64,000 nucleotides of DNA from Methanobrevibacter gottschalkii DSM 11977 (GCF_003814835.1 NZ_RKRG01000003.1:278213-342212); one strand, 5' to 3'; shown: positions 54,963 to 63,606, counted from the stretch's first letter. Program-made: numbers and translations. Notes: a model not told the origin generated them from the letters alone.

Positions 54963-55199
54963 ATGTCTGGAACCGATGAGTTATTATTAAAAATTTTTTT
55001 TCGTAATTATGATGAGGAAGAACGTCGTAATGGATTAATTGATAACAAGAATAGTCAGATGATTGTTTTAACTGGGACTATGTTGACTTTACAAGCAACA
55101 TTATTTTCAGTGGGGTTGTTGAATGAGTTTGTTTATAATAAAATTATAATTAATCCCGTTAAATTTTGGATTTATGCTGTTTTGAATAATTCAACCTAA
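54963..55199 (+). CDS. C-terminally truncated membrane protein ending in repeat R8
   Basis: 78 residues from the ATG at 54963 (spacing 7 from GGTGG). MSGTDELLLKIFFRNYDEEE, then NSQMIVLTGTMLTLQATLF and a start of a second helix. The last residues (VLNNST) and the stop TAA are encoded by repeat R8, so the original gene was longer. Unknown family. Interval R7-R8 contains only this fragment. Confidence 0.55.
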   Translation: MSGTDELLLKIFFRNYDEEERRNGLIDNKNSQMIVLTGTMLTLQATLFSVGLLNEFVYNKIIINPVKFWIYAVLNNST

Positions 55200-55215
55200 A
55201 ACATTCAATATTAAC
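55179..55215 (+). repeat. Solo repeat R8 (leader-proximal type)
   Basis: 37 bp: GTTTTGAATAATTCAACC, TAAAACATTCAATATTAAC. The centre differs from R1-R7, but it is identical to R9. Confidence 0.88.
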
Positions 55216-55555
55216 GTATAAATCCAACATTAAACATGAAAACAATTGCAAAGATTGAGAAAATAAGGATTAGTAATGCATTCACATTAGTTTTATTAAA
55301 TTTACCACTAAGTAAATCACCATAGTTTCTGTAAATTAAATAAAAACCCACTATTGCACCAAATATTGCTAAAATAGGTAAAATAATGCCTAAAATAGCT
55401 AAAATATATCCAATAATAATATAACTTTTGTAAGATTTTGATGGAGAAACCTCTATGCTAAAAGTTTCATCATCTACCTTATTGCCACATTTTGGACAAA
55501 ATTTAGAGCCCCCTTCTAATTCATTTCCACACTCAGTACAATACACTTTTTCCAT
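55211..55555 (-). CDS. Zinc-ribbon membrane protein, stop in repeat R8
   Basis: 114 residues. 'YCTECGNELEGGSKFCPKCGN' (in part) is a CxxC...CxxC zinc ribbon; two membrane helices follow (about 43-70 and 92-110). It ends NVGFIR with the TAA lying within R8, so the native C-terminus may be missing. A start-proximal GGTGG-like site (ATAGGTGG read in minus) is present. Function unknown; zinc-ribbon plus helices is common in archaeal envelope proteins. Confidence 0.7.
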   Translation of the reverse strand: MEKVYCTECGNELEGGSKFCPKCGNKVDDETFSIEVSPSKSYKSYIIIGYILAILGIILPILAIFGAIVGFYLIYRNYGDLLSGKFNKTNVNALLILIFSIFAIVFMFNVGFIR

Positions 55556-55605
55556 ATATCCACCTACTTAAAATTTTTAATACTGCCAATATAATAAATA
55601 AAAGA

Positions 55606-55626
55606 AAGTTGTTTAATTAACAACTT
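55606..55626 (-). terminator. Terminator of the 55640-56669 gene pair
   Basis: AAGTTGTT (55606-55613) pairs with AACAACTT (55619-55626); on the minus strand TTCTTTTATTT follows. Confidence 0.6.
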
Positions 55627-55639
55627 AATGATTAAAATA

Positions 55640-56155
55640 TTATATTACTGAACCACTTCCAGAAGAGTATTTATATACTGTAGCCGAAGCAGGGACATCA
55701 TAATCAATATGTCCAACCACTTTTTCATTTCCACCGACAGTGTTTATTACAATATCTCCTTTAATATGGTGTGTTGCATGTCCAAAATCATATTCATCTA
55801 AACCATCAATACAATCATCAGAGATTGTATAATCAAATTTAAACCCATATTCATTATCTTTAACATAAGTATTTTTGGAGTTAAATGTAACATCTTCTAA
55901 ATGTTGTGTTTTACCATTATGGTAAGTAACTTCAATGTTCTTTAGCTGAACATTATTAACTTCAGTTATTGTATCAGTTGGTATAATTGTAAAAGCCACA
56001 TTAGTTTTGTAATTATAATTTACAGTCATGCCAACATCAGTTACATTTACTGAATCACCACCACTAAAAAAGGAGATTATCCCAAAAATAACGATTAAAG
56101 CAACTATTACTAAAATAATTGTCTTTAAACCAATTTCAAAATCGCCAATTTTCAT
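55640..56155 (-). CDS. Membrane-anchored extracellular protein
   Basis: 171 residues. A hydrophobic helix at about 11-32 (TIILVIVALIVIFGIISFF) is followed by a Thr/Val/Asp-rich beta domain ('VTDVGMTVNYNYKTNVAFTI', 'VEVTYHNG'-like strands). It ends in a Ser/Gly tail (YKYSSGSGSVI). No catalytic motif. It lies 37 bases downstream of the next secreted-protein gene on the same strand. Confidence 0.65.
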   Translation of the reverse strand: MKIGDFEIGLKTIILVIVALIVIFGIISFFSGGDSVNVTDVGMTVNYNYKTNVAFTIIPTDTITEVNNVQLKNIEVTYHNGKTQHLEDVTFNSKNTYVKDNEYGFKFDYTISDDCIDGLDEYDFGHATHHIKGDIVINTVGGNEKVVGHIDYDVPASATVYKYSSGSGSVI

Positions 56156-56192
56156 ATATTATCACCTAAAAAATTAAGCAAGGATTTTTTAG

Positions 56193-56669
56193 TTAAAATT
56201 CTATAGAATTAGCATATGTTTTTAAATCATCTAAATTATCCCCAACAATACCTACTACTTCAGTTTCATTATCATTTGATGCAATTAACATATAACCTCC
56301 ATCATGTTGAACCATCTGATTATATAATACAGTGAAACCATCTTCAACAGAAGGATGTTTAAAAGTAGAATTTTCATCTAAAATATTAATTACATATTCA
56401 GTTATATTAGTATCATTATCATCAACAATGGATTCATTAAAGTAATAAACTATTATATTATCACCAATTGGGTCTCCATAATTAAAATTATATCCAAATA
56501 CAGAAGCACCTGTGATATTAGAGTCAAGAGTTACAAATTCCTCATCAGAGGGAACACTCATGTTAAACAAACCATCGAAATCGTGAGTTGTTGTTTCAAC
56601 TGCAAAAACACTAGCTAAAGAGACAAAAGCCATTACAACGATCAATATAGCAAAAATCTTTTTACTCAA
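56193..56669 (-). CDS. Secreted small protein
   Basis: 158 residues with a signal peptide (MSKKIFAILIVVMAFVSLAS, then VFAVE). The mature part begins 'TTHDFDGLFNMSVPSDEEF' and ends 'GDNLDDLKTYANSIEF', a layout like the secreted proteins at 9072 and 43726. It may share their fold. Unknown function. Confidence 0.65.
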   Translation of the reverse strand: MSKKIFAILIVVMAFVSLASVFAVETTTHDFDGLFNMSVPSDEEFVTLDSNITGASVFGYNFNYGDPIGDNIIVYYFNESIVDDNDTNITEYVINILDENSTFKHPSVEDGFTVLYNQMVQHDGGYMLIASNDNETEVVGIVGDNLDDLKTYANSIEF

Positions 56670-56854
56670 TTAAATTACCTCCAACAATTAAATTTTTTTA
56701 CAAAATTTAAGTTTTGTATTATTATGTCTCTTTTAAATATAATATAAAAGTTGTGTATAAATCGAATCAATAAGAATTATAAATAATAAATAGGAATCAA
56801 TAAGAATCTTTTAATAACTATTAAAGTAGTTAATAAAGAATATAACAAATAAAT

Positions 56855-57133
56855 ATGAGTGAAAATGAATCAGAACCAAATTTTTGGTCTTTAATTGGAT
56901 ATATAAAAGTTTCTCCAGCACGTTTAAATTGCATCACTTGTATCGGCACTGAATATAAAATGCCAAAAGAAATTGTTGATGCAACAGGAATGCGAATAAC
57001 ACAAATATCAAATGCATTACACGACCTAAAAGAAAAGAAAATAGTAGTCTGTTTAAATGAGGAAAATATCAAAGGCAGACTATACCAAAATACCGAATTA
57101 GGATTACAGCTATTGGAAGAATTAAAAAAATAA
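56855..57133 (+). CDS. Small winged-helix DNA-binding protein
   Basis: 92 residues. 'MPKEIVDATGMRITQISNAL' (in part) followed by 'HDLKEKKIVVCLNEENIKGR' is a winged helix-turn-helix with a beta wing, ArsR/MarR-like. The gene is divergent from the two secreted-protein genes with 185 bp between starts, so it may regulate them. The ATG has no strong ribosome binding site. Confidence 0.72.
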   Translation: MSENESEPNFWSLIGYIKVSPARLNCITCIGTEYKMPKEIVDATGMRITQISNALHDLKEKKIVVCLNEENIKGRLYQNTELGLQLLEELKK

Positions 57134-57395
57134 CAACATCGAATACTATTACCATCACCAAATAAAAAAGTTCTTGTATAATTCATTAAGCTATCAAATA
57201 AAGTATTAATTAAATATTTAATTTTATAATAGACCTGTAAATGAAGATAAAGTATCACTAGTTACATAGACATGAACAATAAAAAAACATAAGAATCAGA
57301 ACCACACATAATTAACAAATCAGATAATTGGCAAACCACTAAAAAAAGATAAAGAGATTATTTAATCTTTTGATTAAACAACCCTCTTACAAGCA

Positions 57396-57971
57396 TTAAT
57401 GTCTAAGTACAATATTATCAATTATTGATTGTACTTTAGATTTTTTTACTTTTTCATTATCTTCCCATAATTTTATTGAATAACTCTCCAGTTCATCAGT
57501 AATCTTTTTACTTTGGGATTTAGATAATACATACCCATTACTTTCAATATAATCATGTTCATAGAGCCCAATTTCTGAATAAATTCGCTTCCAATTATCA
57601 TCAGTTCGATAATATTCATCTCTAATTGCTGTAGATTGAAATGCTGATGTTGTATTGAATGCCTGTGTTATTAAATCTTCAATATAATAATCAGTAACAC
57701 CAGTAAAATCTTCTTTTTTAACATCTTCCTTATAATATCCAATAATAGTAGAAGCCAAATTATATTTTTCAACTAATTCGTGTCCAGAAATATACTCCTG
57801 TATTCTTTTTAAGTCATTAGCATTGGCAAGATTATCTAATTGATTTTGAATATCCAATACTTGAGAAGATAAAGCTGAATTGACACTTTCCACATGACGA
57901 ATCTTTTTTTCATATTGCTCTTTCTGTTCGTCCATTTCCCTCTGCATAGAGACAGCTTGAACTTCTAATTG
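57396..57971 (-). CDS. N-terminally truncated coiled-coil protein, cut at repeat R9
   Basis: The first ATG is at 57947 (183 residues), but the frame is open upstream through QNQLEVQAVS right into repeat R9, where a TGA stops it. The coiled-coil (MQREMDEQKEQYEKKIRHVE) is already in progress there, so the original N-terminus is lost. The C-terminal about 100 residues ('YYRTDDNWKRIYSEIGLYE', 'LESYSIKLWEDNEK') are helical. It marks the right boundary of the R8-R9 insert. Confidence 0.6.
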   Translation of the reverse strand, partial: QLEVQAVSMQREMDEQKEQYEKKIRHVESVNSALSSQVLDIQNQLDNLANANDLKRIQEYISGHELVEKYNLASTIIGYYKEDVKKEDFTGVTDYYIEDLITQAFNTTSAFQSTAIRDEYYRTDDNWKRIYSEIGLYEHDYIESNGYVLSKSQSKKITDELESYSIKLWEDNEKVKKSKVQSIIDNIVLRH

Positions 57972-58008
57972 GTTTTGAATAATTCAACCTAAAACATTCA
58001 ATATTAAC
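57972..58008 (+). repeat. Solo repeat R9 (cas1-proximal)
   Basis: 37 bp, identical to R8 (GTTTTGAATAATTCAACC, TAAAACATTCAATATTAAC). It is the last copy before the cas genes. Confidence 0.88.
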
Positions 58009-58202
58009 ACTACATATTTTTCCTTTTTATGCCCATTTTAATGTTTTATATTTCTTCTTTTAAAAATATTGTGAGGACTTCATTTTCATATAATATTTTA
58101 GTGTAGGTTTCCTCAAAATCCTTCATTTTTTTAGAAAATTAAAGCTTATTTTCCCTAATTTTGAGGACTTTAATTTTTAACTTAAAATTTAGCAACATTT
58201 CC
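58009..58202. promoter_or_regulatory. Candidate leader between last repeat and cas1
   Basis: 194 bp, AT-rich. TGAGGACTT occurs twice (58072-58080, 58162-58170), each with a matching TCCTCA nearby (about 58109, 58199), so it can form stems. If the repeats are read on the minus strand, this is where a CRISPR leader would be expected. Function is inferred. Confidence 0.4.
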
Positions 58203-59198
58203 TCACCATCTTAAATAAAATCCAATGAATTTTTCACCATACAATAATGCACTGACTAGATTTTCGCTCTGTTTTCTAATTAGATCGGAATATGTCACAG
58301 TTTCATCATTATATGTGATTGTGGAAAACAGTTTTTTAAGAATTTTATTTGCAATCAGTTTTCTCGCTTCTAGTTTTATTGTATTGTTCCTTTTATCCAA
58401 ATCATTATTCGTAACCTGTTTTTTATTGATTAAACTTATCACGGTTTTATCAACAATTTGTTGTCTAAATGGCTCTATTAAATCAAACGTTAAACTTGTT
58501 CGTTTATCCATGTCATAATGCAGGAATCCGCAATATGGATCTAAACCGGCATACAATATGTTTTTTGTTATTTCACTTGCAAGGATTGCATAACCGTAAT
58601 TCAGCATGGAATTTAAAAGGTCTGTTGGTTTTTTGGTTCTTCCATCAAATCCTATTTCTCCAGGTATGAAATATTTTATTGCCCTCCAGTATTCATTTGA
58701 TGCCTTTCCTTCCAAGCCCATTATTTTCATCCTTATTTTTTCATTATCGCCATTTAAATTTATTTTTTCAAGTTCAGCTATCATTTCATCAATTTTTAAC
58801 CTGTGATTGAATACCCTTTTTAGTTGTTTATTTTTATTTAGTGTTGTTAATGTTGCTTTTTGGTTTTTCATTTTACTTTTAATTAGCTCTTTTGATAATT
58901 CAAGACCCAGTGTATTTTCACTTAGCATATACTGCTGTTTTTTTAGCTTTACATTTCGCCAATCTGGTGATTCTAAAATATAGTTTAGCTGTCCTCTCGG
59001 ATTAATGGCCATTAATTTGATATTGTTCTGCGCCATTAAATTTAAGGCATCAAACGTCACATATCCCTTTCCAGTGATTGTTATATCGGTAATCATGTTT
59101 GCCTTAATTGCATCAATAGTTTGTGAGTTTTCCTCTATTATAATCATGTTATCTTTTTTATGTATTGATTTATTATACCCATCTATTATTATTTTCAT
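58203..59198 (-). CDS. cas1: Cas1 integrase
   Basis: 331 residues. The active site is complete: E163 in 'GLEGKASNEYW', H227 in 'GFLHYDMDKRTSL' and D239/E242 in 'TFDLIEPFR'. 'YGYAILASEITKNILYAGLDP' is also typical. With Cas2 it would form the complex that inserts DNA at repeat ends and duplicates the repeat. The start overlaps the cas2 stop by one base (TAATG). No cas3, cas9, cas10, cas5-8 or cas4 gene is next to it. Neighbouring repeats are solitary, not in a normal array. Confidence 0.95.
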   Translation of the reverse strand: MKIIIDGYNKSIHKKDNMIIIEENSQTIDAIKANMITDITITGKGYVTFDALNLMAQNNIKLMAINPRGQLNYILESPDWRNVKLKKQQYMLSENTLGLELSKELIKSKMKNQKATLTTLNKNKQLKRVFNHRLKIDEMIAELEKINLNGDNEKIRMKIMGLEGKASNEYWRAIKYFIPGEIGFDGRTKKPTDLLNSMLNYGYAILASEITKNILYAGLDPYCGFLHYDMDKRTSLTFDLIEPFRQQIVDKTVISLINKKQVTNNDLDKRNNTIKLEARKLIANKILKKLFSTITYNDETVTYSDLIRKQSENLVSALLYGEKFIGFYLRW

Positions 59199-59473
59199 TA
59201 ATACACCCTGTATAGATCATTTTGGAACTTTATTTCACGACCGCATGTTTCTTTTTTCAAGTAGCAATTTTGACATATCGGCATTATTAAAACACTGTCA
59301 TAGTCTTTGATTATTGCGTTGATTTTTTCCACCAAATTATTTTGTTCCTTATTGTCCATCTCTCCTATATATAATTCATTTTGAATTTTCCTAAGACCCA
59401 GGCACTCAAAAACTCTTTCAATCTTTTCCCGGTTTGTTTTAAATTTTATATCAAAACTTACAAGCATATACAT
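59198..59473 (-). CDS. cas2: Cas2
   Basis: 91 residues with the N-terminal 'MLVSFDIK' strand (D8), typical of the ferredoxin-like Cas2 fold, and a C-terminal tail 'ICQNCYLKKETCGRE'. It is the structural partner of Cas1. It is the first gene of the pair; a second in-frame ATG two codons later (59467) is an alternative start. 59474-59803 upstream has no gene and should hold the promoter. Confidence 0.93.
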   Translation of the reverse strand: MYMLVSFDIKFKTNREKIERVFECLGLRKIQNELYIGEMDNKEQNNLVEKINAIIKDYDSVLIMPICQNCYLKKETCGREIKFQNDLYRVY

Positions 59474-59803
59474 GAAATAAACTATATTGATGATATGCTT
59501 TAATTTTAATTGCTGCTGGGATTCCTATTTTTATCAACCATCTGTATTCATTTCACACACTTCCATATCTCCTGATTTTGGTTAAATAACTTTGTTTAAA
59601 ACATAATGTTTTTAATTTAATATCGTAGAATTGATTATGTTTTATTAAATTTTATTGAAAATTGTATAATTTAATTAAATAAAAACTTTTAAATATATAA
59701 TAATGCCATATTATTAAACGGAGTTTGGTTTTAAAAACAGAGATTCATCACCTACAACAGAAATAACGGATATTAAAATAACCCTTAAGGAGGAATTATT
59801 TAA

Positions 59804-60594
59804 ATGAAAAATCGTGATTTTAAAGAAAATCAAGTCAAATTATTTCAGAATAAGAAAATAAGAACCAAATGGAATTCTGAAATAGAAGAAGATTATTATT
59901 TTTCGGTGATTGATGTTGTAGGAGTACTCAGTGAAAGTAAAAACCCCCGTAAGTATTGGAGTGTTCCTAAAACAAGATTAAACAGTGAAGGTGTTGAAGT
60001 GGCTACAATTTGTAGCCAGTTGAAAATGCCCGCTAAAGATGGTAAATTGCGCAAGACCGATGTTGCAAATTCCAAACAGTTATTCAGAATCATACAATCA
60101 ATACCTTCACCGAATGCTGAACCATTCAAACAGTGGCTGGCACAGGTTGGAAGCGAAAGAATTAATGAGATAGCAGATCCCGAATTGGCGATTGAAAGGG
60201 CAATAGCCACTTAGAATGAGAGGTATTGAAATAAGAAAGGATTTAACCGGTGAATGGGATAGGTCAGGCGTTGAGAAATGATTGGAATATGCAATACTTA
60301 CAGATGAAATTAGTAAATCTTCATTTGGATTAACCACCAAGCAGCACAGGCAATTCAAAGGATTGAAAAAGGAAAGCTATGACCAATGAGGAATTGGTTA
60401 TTAATATGCTGGGCGAACTGGCAACTACAGAAATTAGTAAAAGCGAAAATCCTGAGGGTTTTAAAGAAAGTAAACTGGTGGCAAAACATGGTGGGGATAT
60501 TGCAGGTAATGCCCGAAGAGAACTGGAGGCAAATACCGGTAAAAAAGTGGTAAGTAAAAAAACTGCAAAAAATCCTAATTTGTTGGATGAATAA
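59804..60594 (+). pseudogene. DinD/Bro-N-type gene, frameshifted (copy 3)
   Basis: An intact start after AAGGAGGAATTATTTAA. The first 136 codons read MKNRDFKENQVKLFQNKK, 'YYFSVIDVVGVL', 'QLKMPAKDGKLRKTDVANSK', 'AEPFKQWLAQVG', then a stop at 60212. A second frame (from 60216) reads EIRKDLTGEWDRSGVEK, a TGA, then EYAILTDEISKSSFGLTTKQ. A third (60379-60594) gives MTNEELVINMLGELATTEIS to the end NPNLLDE. Full-length homology to DinD-like proteins is split over three frames. Confidence 0.85.
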
Positions 60595-60975
60595 AATTTT
60601 TTTTATAGTTTTAAATTGCAATAATGAATTATCGAATTTCATTATTCCCCTTTCAATTTTTTATATATAATTTCTCGATTTTGATTTTTGATTTTTTTAA
60701 TAGATTTTGGCATTTCTTCTTAAAATTTCGTGATGGGTAAAAAAATCCAAAATCATTCAAAATCACCATTTTTGCATCGTATGATGTACATGTATTGGTT
60801 TACATACAACATTAAAATAAAAACTCGCAAATCATTCAAATTTTATATATAAAAATAACGTATATTTTATGTAATAATATACAGTTAAAAAGAAAAGATA
60901 CGAAGTCTTTATATATTCATAAAATCAATAGTATAACAAGGGTTAGGTATAAAAATTTAGGAGGCAAAACAGCTT
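60595..60975. other. Intergenic before tyrosine recombinase
   Basis: Starts with a hairpin AATAATGAA/TTCATTATT (60620-60646), a likely terminator. ATCATTCAAA occurs twice (about 60751, 60832). An AGGAGG at 60959-60964 serves the recombinase. Confidence 0.45.
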
Positions 60976-62058
60976 ATGATTGAAGTTAATGAGCTAACGG
61001 ACTACCTAGATGAATACTTAGAAGAAAAACAAGAGGTAAAAAACTTAACTGAAGAAACAATCAAGAAACAAACATTTAATATATCTAAATTTATTGAATA
61101 TCTTGAAAATGAGGGAATTGATGAATTAAATAACAGTAATGTTAAAAAACAATTACGACATTATCGTAGATACTGTTTAAAACAACGTGGGAATAAAAGA
61201 ACAACTGTTAAAACATATATGATGAATATCTTGGAATTTATCAATTCAGAAGATGTTCAGGAGGAAATACAACATGATCCTATTAAAATGAAGGATATTA
61301 TTGAAGTTAAAGCAGAAGATCCTGAAACCGCTAAAAAAAGAATTGAAAAAATTTCCCTAACATGGCCACAATCTAATTTTTTCCTCGATACAATCAAACA
61401 AAGTGGTAATATAAGAGATTATGCAATTTGCAGAACTTTCATTGATTCTGGAATGAGGTTAAAAGAATTAGTTTTGCTAAACAAGGATGATATTCAAGTT
61501 CCGATAGATGATAATGGATTTTACATTTTACCAGAGGATACCAATGAGTTTATTGATGTTTATCTAAGAGCGGAAACCACTAAAGGTGAATTAAAAGATC
61601 GTACTACTTTTATAACCTATGATACTCTTGTTAGTTTAAATGATATGATGATGAATCGTATAACAAAACTTAGAAAAAATACTCATAATGTTTATCGTCC
61701 TGTTGTTCAGAGAAATAAGGCTGCTGAAGAAGTAAATCGTGAAGAACTGTTCACAAATATTAAAGGTAATCGTATTGGTAAACGTGGAGTTCAAGATATT
61801 ATTAAAAAACATGCACGTGAATGTGATGAGAGAATTGAGAGTGAAGGAATTGATTGTCCTGTAAATTACGGCAAAAATGTTAGTGTTCACATTTTAAGAC
61901 ACACAGCTTTATCTCATTATGCTGAGATTTTAACAGTTGCCGAGGTTCAATCAATAGCTGGACATTCTAATTCTCAAACAACAGATAAATATATTCATAT
62001 TGATCGTGAACAAATGAAACAAAAATTAAAAGTCAATTCTATGAGATTTAATAATTAA
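60976..62058 (+). CDS. Tyrosine recombinase (XerC/D-like integrase)
   Basis: 360 residues. A core-binding SAM-like domain (1-105) is followed by the catalytic domain: R161 ('DSGMRLKELVLL'), H305-x-x-R308 ('HILRHTALSHYAE'), H330 ('IAGHSNSQTT') and nucleophile Y339 ('DKYIH'). It cuts and joins specific DNA sites. It lacks neighbouring phage genes. It lies 1.5 kb beyond cas2 and could alternatively be the enzyme acting on the solo repeats, or control inversions elsewhere. Confidence 0.9.
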   Translation: MIEVNELTDYLDEYLEEKQEVKNLTEETIKKQTFNISKFIEYLENEGIDELNNSNVKKQLRHYRRYCLKQRGNKRTTVKTYMMNILEFINSEDVQEEIQHDPIKMKDIIEVKAEDPETAKKRIEKISLTWPQSNFFLDTIKQSGNIRDYAICRTFIDSGMRLKELVLLNKDDIQVPIDDNGFYILPEDTNEFIDVYLRAETTKGELKDRTTFITYDTLVSLNDMMMNRITKLRKNTHNVYRPVVQRNKAAEEVNREELFTNIKGNRIGKRGVQDIIKKHARECDERIESEGIDCPVNYGKNVSVHILRHTALSHYAEILTVAEVQSIAGHSNSQTTDKYIHIDREQMKQKLKVNSMRFNN

Positions 62059-62960
62059 TTGACTTCTTATCTTTTTTATTTTTTTGAAATTTAAAATTCT
62101 ATTTTTTGATTTAAAATTAATAATTTTTAATGAAATTTAATAAAAAGTAGTAAAAACTGTATAAACTATGCTATTTCATTAGCTTGATATATATGGAACT
62201 GTTGATTTTACCCATTTTCTCATATATAAAATATGTATTAGTTGTATTATATGTAGTTTACATATAATACATCTTTTAGATTATGTGTAATATATATAAT
62301 TTCCATATAATCATCAATTACATATTATATAATAAATATTATTAAGATAAAATATATATTAAATGTATTATTGGTATAATATGTATTAATACAATTATTT
62401 TAATTAATGTCTAATATTGTATATCTATATAATTATGTATTAATATATATTTATGTATTTTATAAGGAAATACATTTCCGACATATTAAATATTTCACTA
62501 ACAGAATTCATAGTAAAGATAATGATTCTATGAAGTTATTTTTCGATAATATGTCTAAATATCTTATTTTTTCATTAATATTGCTTTATTTAAATGAATT
62601 GAACTTAATAATTATAATTTCATTTGTTTTAACTCATATAAATGTATATGCTTTCAAAAATTAATAAAATTTATTAAATTTTATAAAAATAATTTATTTT
62701 ATTGATTTTCAGAAATTTCATGACGATTAATAAAACTTTTAAAAGTACTAAATTATAATGCTTCCATCTATATGTAACTATTCAAACTTAATGGTTTTCC
62801 CCATTATTCATGAATTTCATAAAACAAGACTATTTGTAACTTACTTAAAATTTGATAATATTAATAAAAAGTGAATTTGAAAAACTATAAATTATAAAAA
62901 TATATAACAATAATGGAGTTTATGAAATGTTATAGTTTTATAAAAAATGAAAATGTTGGT
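62059..62960. other. 0.9-kb AT-rich non-coding stretch
   Basis: Dense in TATAATACATATTA-like overlapping palindromes (62170-62400). An 85-codon frame at 62407-62664 has no ribosome binding site and AT-noise composition. It could be a matrix or attachment region for the recombinase; nothing firm. Confidence 0.4.
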
Positions 62961-63515
62961 TTAAAATCCTAAAAGAATTTTAATACCAATTAGTATGAGA
63001 ATTACGCCACCAAGAATTTGAAATTTATCTCCAACAAAATGACCAATCTTTTTACCAATAAATATTCCAGAAACACTGAATATGAATGCAACTGCACCAA
63101 TAATTATTGATGAGATTAAAATCGGATCTTTTAAAAGTGCAATTGCAATTCCCACAGCAAATGCATCAATACTTGTTGCAATTGCAAGTAATGTTACTTC
63201 TTTAAATGAAAAGACATCAGTAATCTCCTCATCATCTGATGATAAACTTTCACGAATCATATTTAATCCAATGCCTAAAAGTAAGATAAAACCAATAATT
63301 GATGCTAAGGTTTCAACAATTGATGCAATAGCATTACCGCAGAAGTATCCTAAAACGGGCATCAAAGCTTGAAAACCACCAAAAAATAAACCGTAATATA
63401 AAATCTGTGACTTTGATAGATTTTTTTGTGTAAAACCTTTTGTCATAGATACACTAAATGCATCCATTGCAAGAGCAACGGCAATTAATGAAATAGAAAT
63501 AATATTAAAAGACAT
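62961..63515 (-). CDS. mntP: Manganese efflux pump MntP
   Basis: 184 residues, six membrane helices in two inverted repeats. 'ALAMDAFSVSMTKGF' (about 14-28) and 'AIATSIDAFAVGIAIALL' carry the paired conserved aspartates of the MntP (DUF204) family. A loop 'SLSSDDEEITDVFSF' joins the halves. It exports Mn2+. The length is standard. Confidence 0.92.
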   Translation of the reverse strand: MSFNIISISLIAVALAMDAFSVSMTKGFTQKNLSKSQILYYGLFFGGFQALMPVLGYFCGNAIASIVETLASIIGFILLLGIGLNMIRESLSSDDEEITDVFSFKEVTLLAIATSIDAFAVGIAIALLKDPILISSIIIGAVAFIFSVSGIFIGKKIGHFVGDKFQILGGVILILIGIKILLGF

Positions 63516-63606
63516 TAACCTAAAATCTATTCATTATTCTATTTAAAAGTATTCTAATCAATTATTCTTTAATACTTATAAAATCAGATATAATTATATA
63601 TGATGT

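Noticed and set aside
45321..58008. A normal CRISPR array
   Set aside because: No two repeats are separated by spacer-sized (30-50 bp) DNA; the shortest interval is 331 bp and most hold genes. They are therefore annotated as solitary repeats.
58203..59473. Casposon
   Set aside because: No family B DNA polymerase, no terminal inverted repeats around cas1, and a cas2 gene is present, which casposons lack.
59804..60594. Programmed frameshifting in the DinD-like gene
   Set aside because: Three different frames, a missing internal segment and extra stops point to decay; the other two copies are also broken.
62407..62664. 85-codon plus-strand frame as a gene
   Set aside because: No ribosome binding site, dominated by Ile/Tyr/Asn/Phe from AT-rich sequence; no domain seen.
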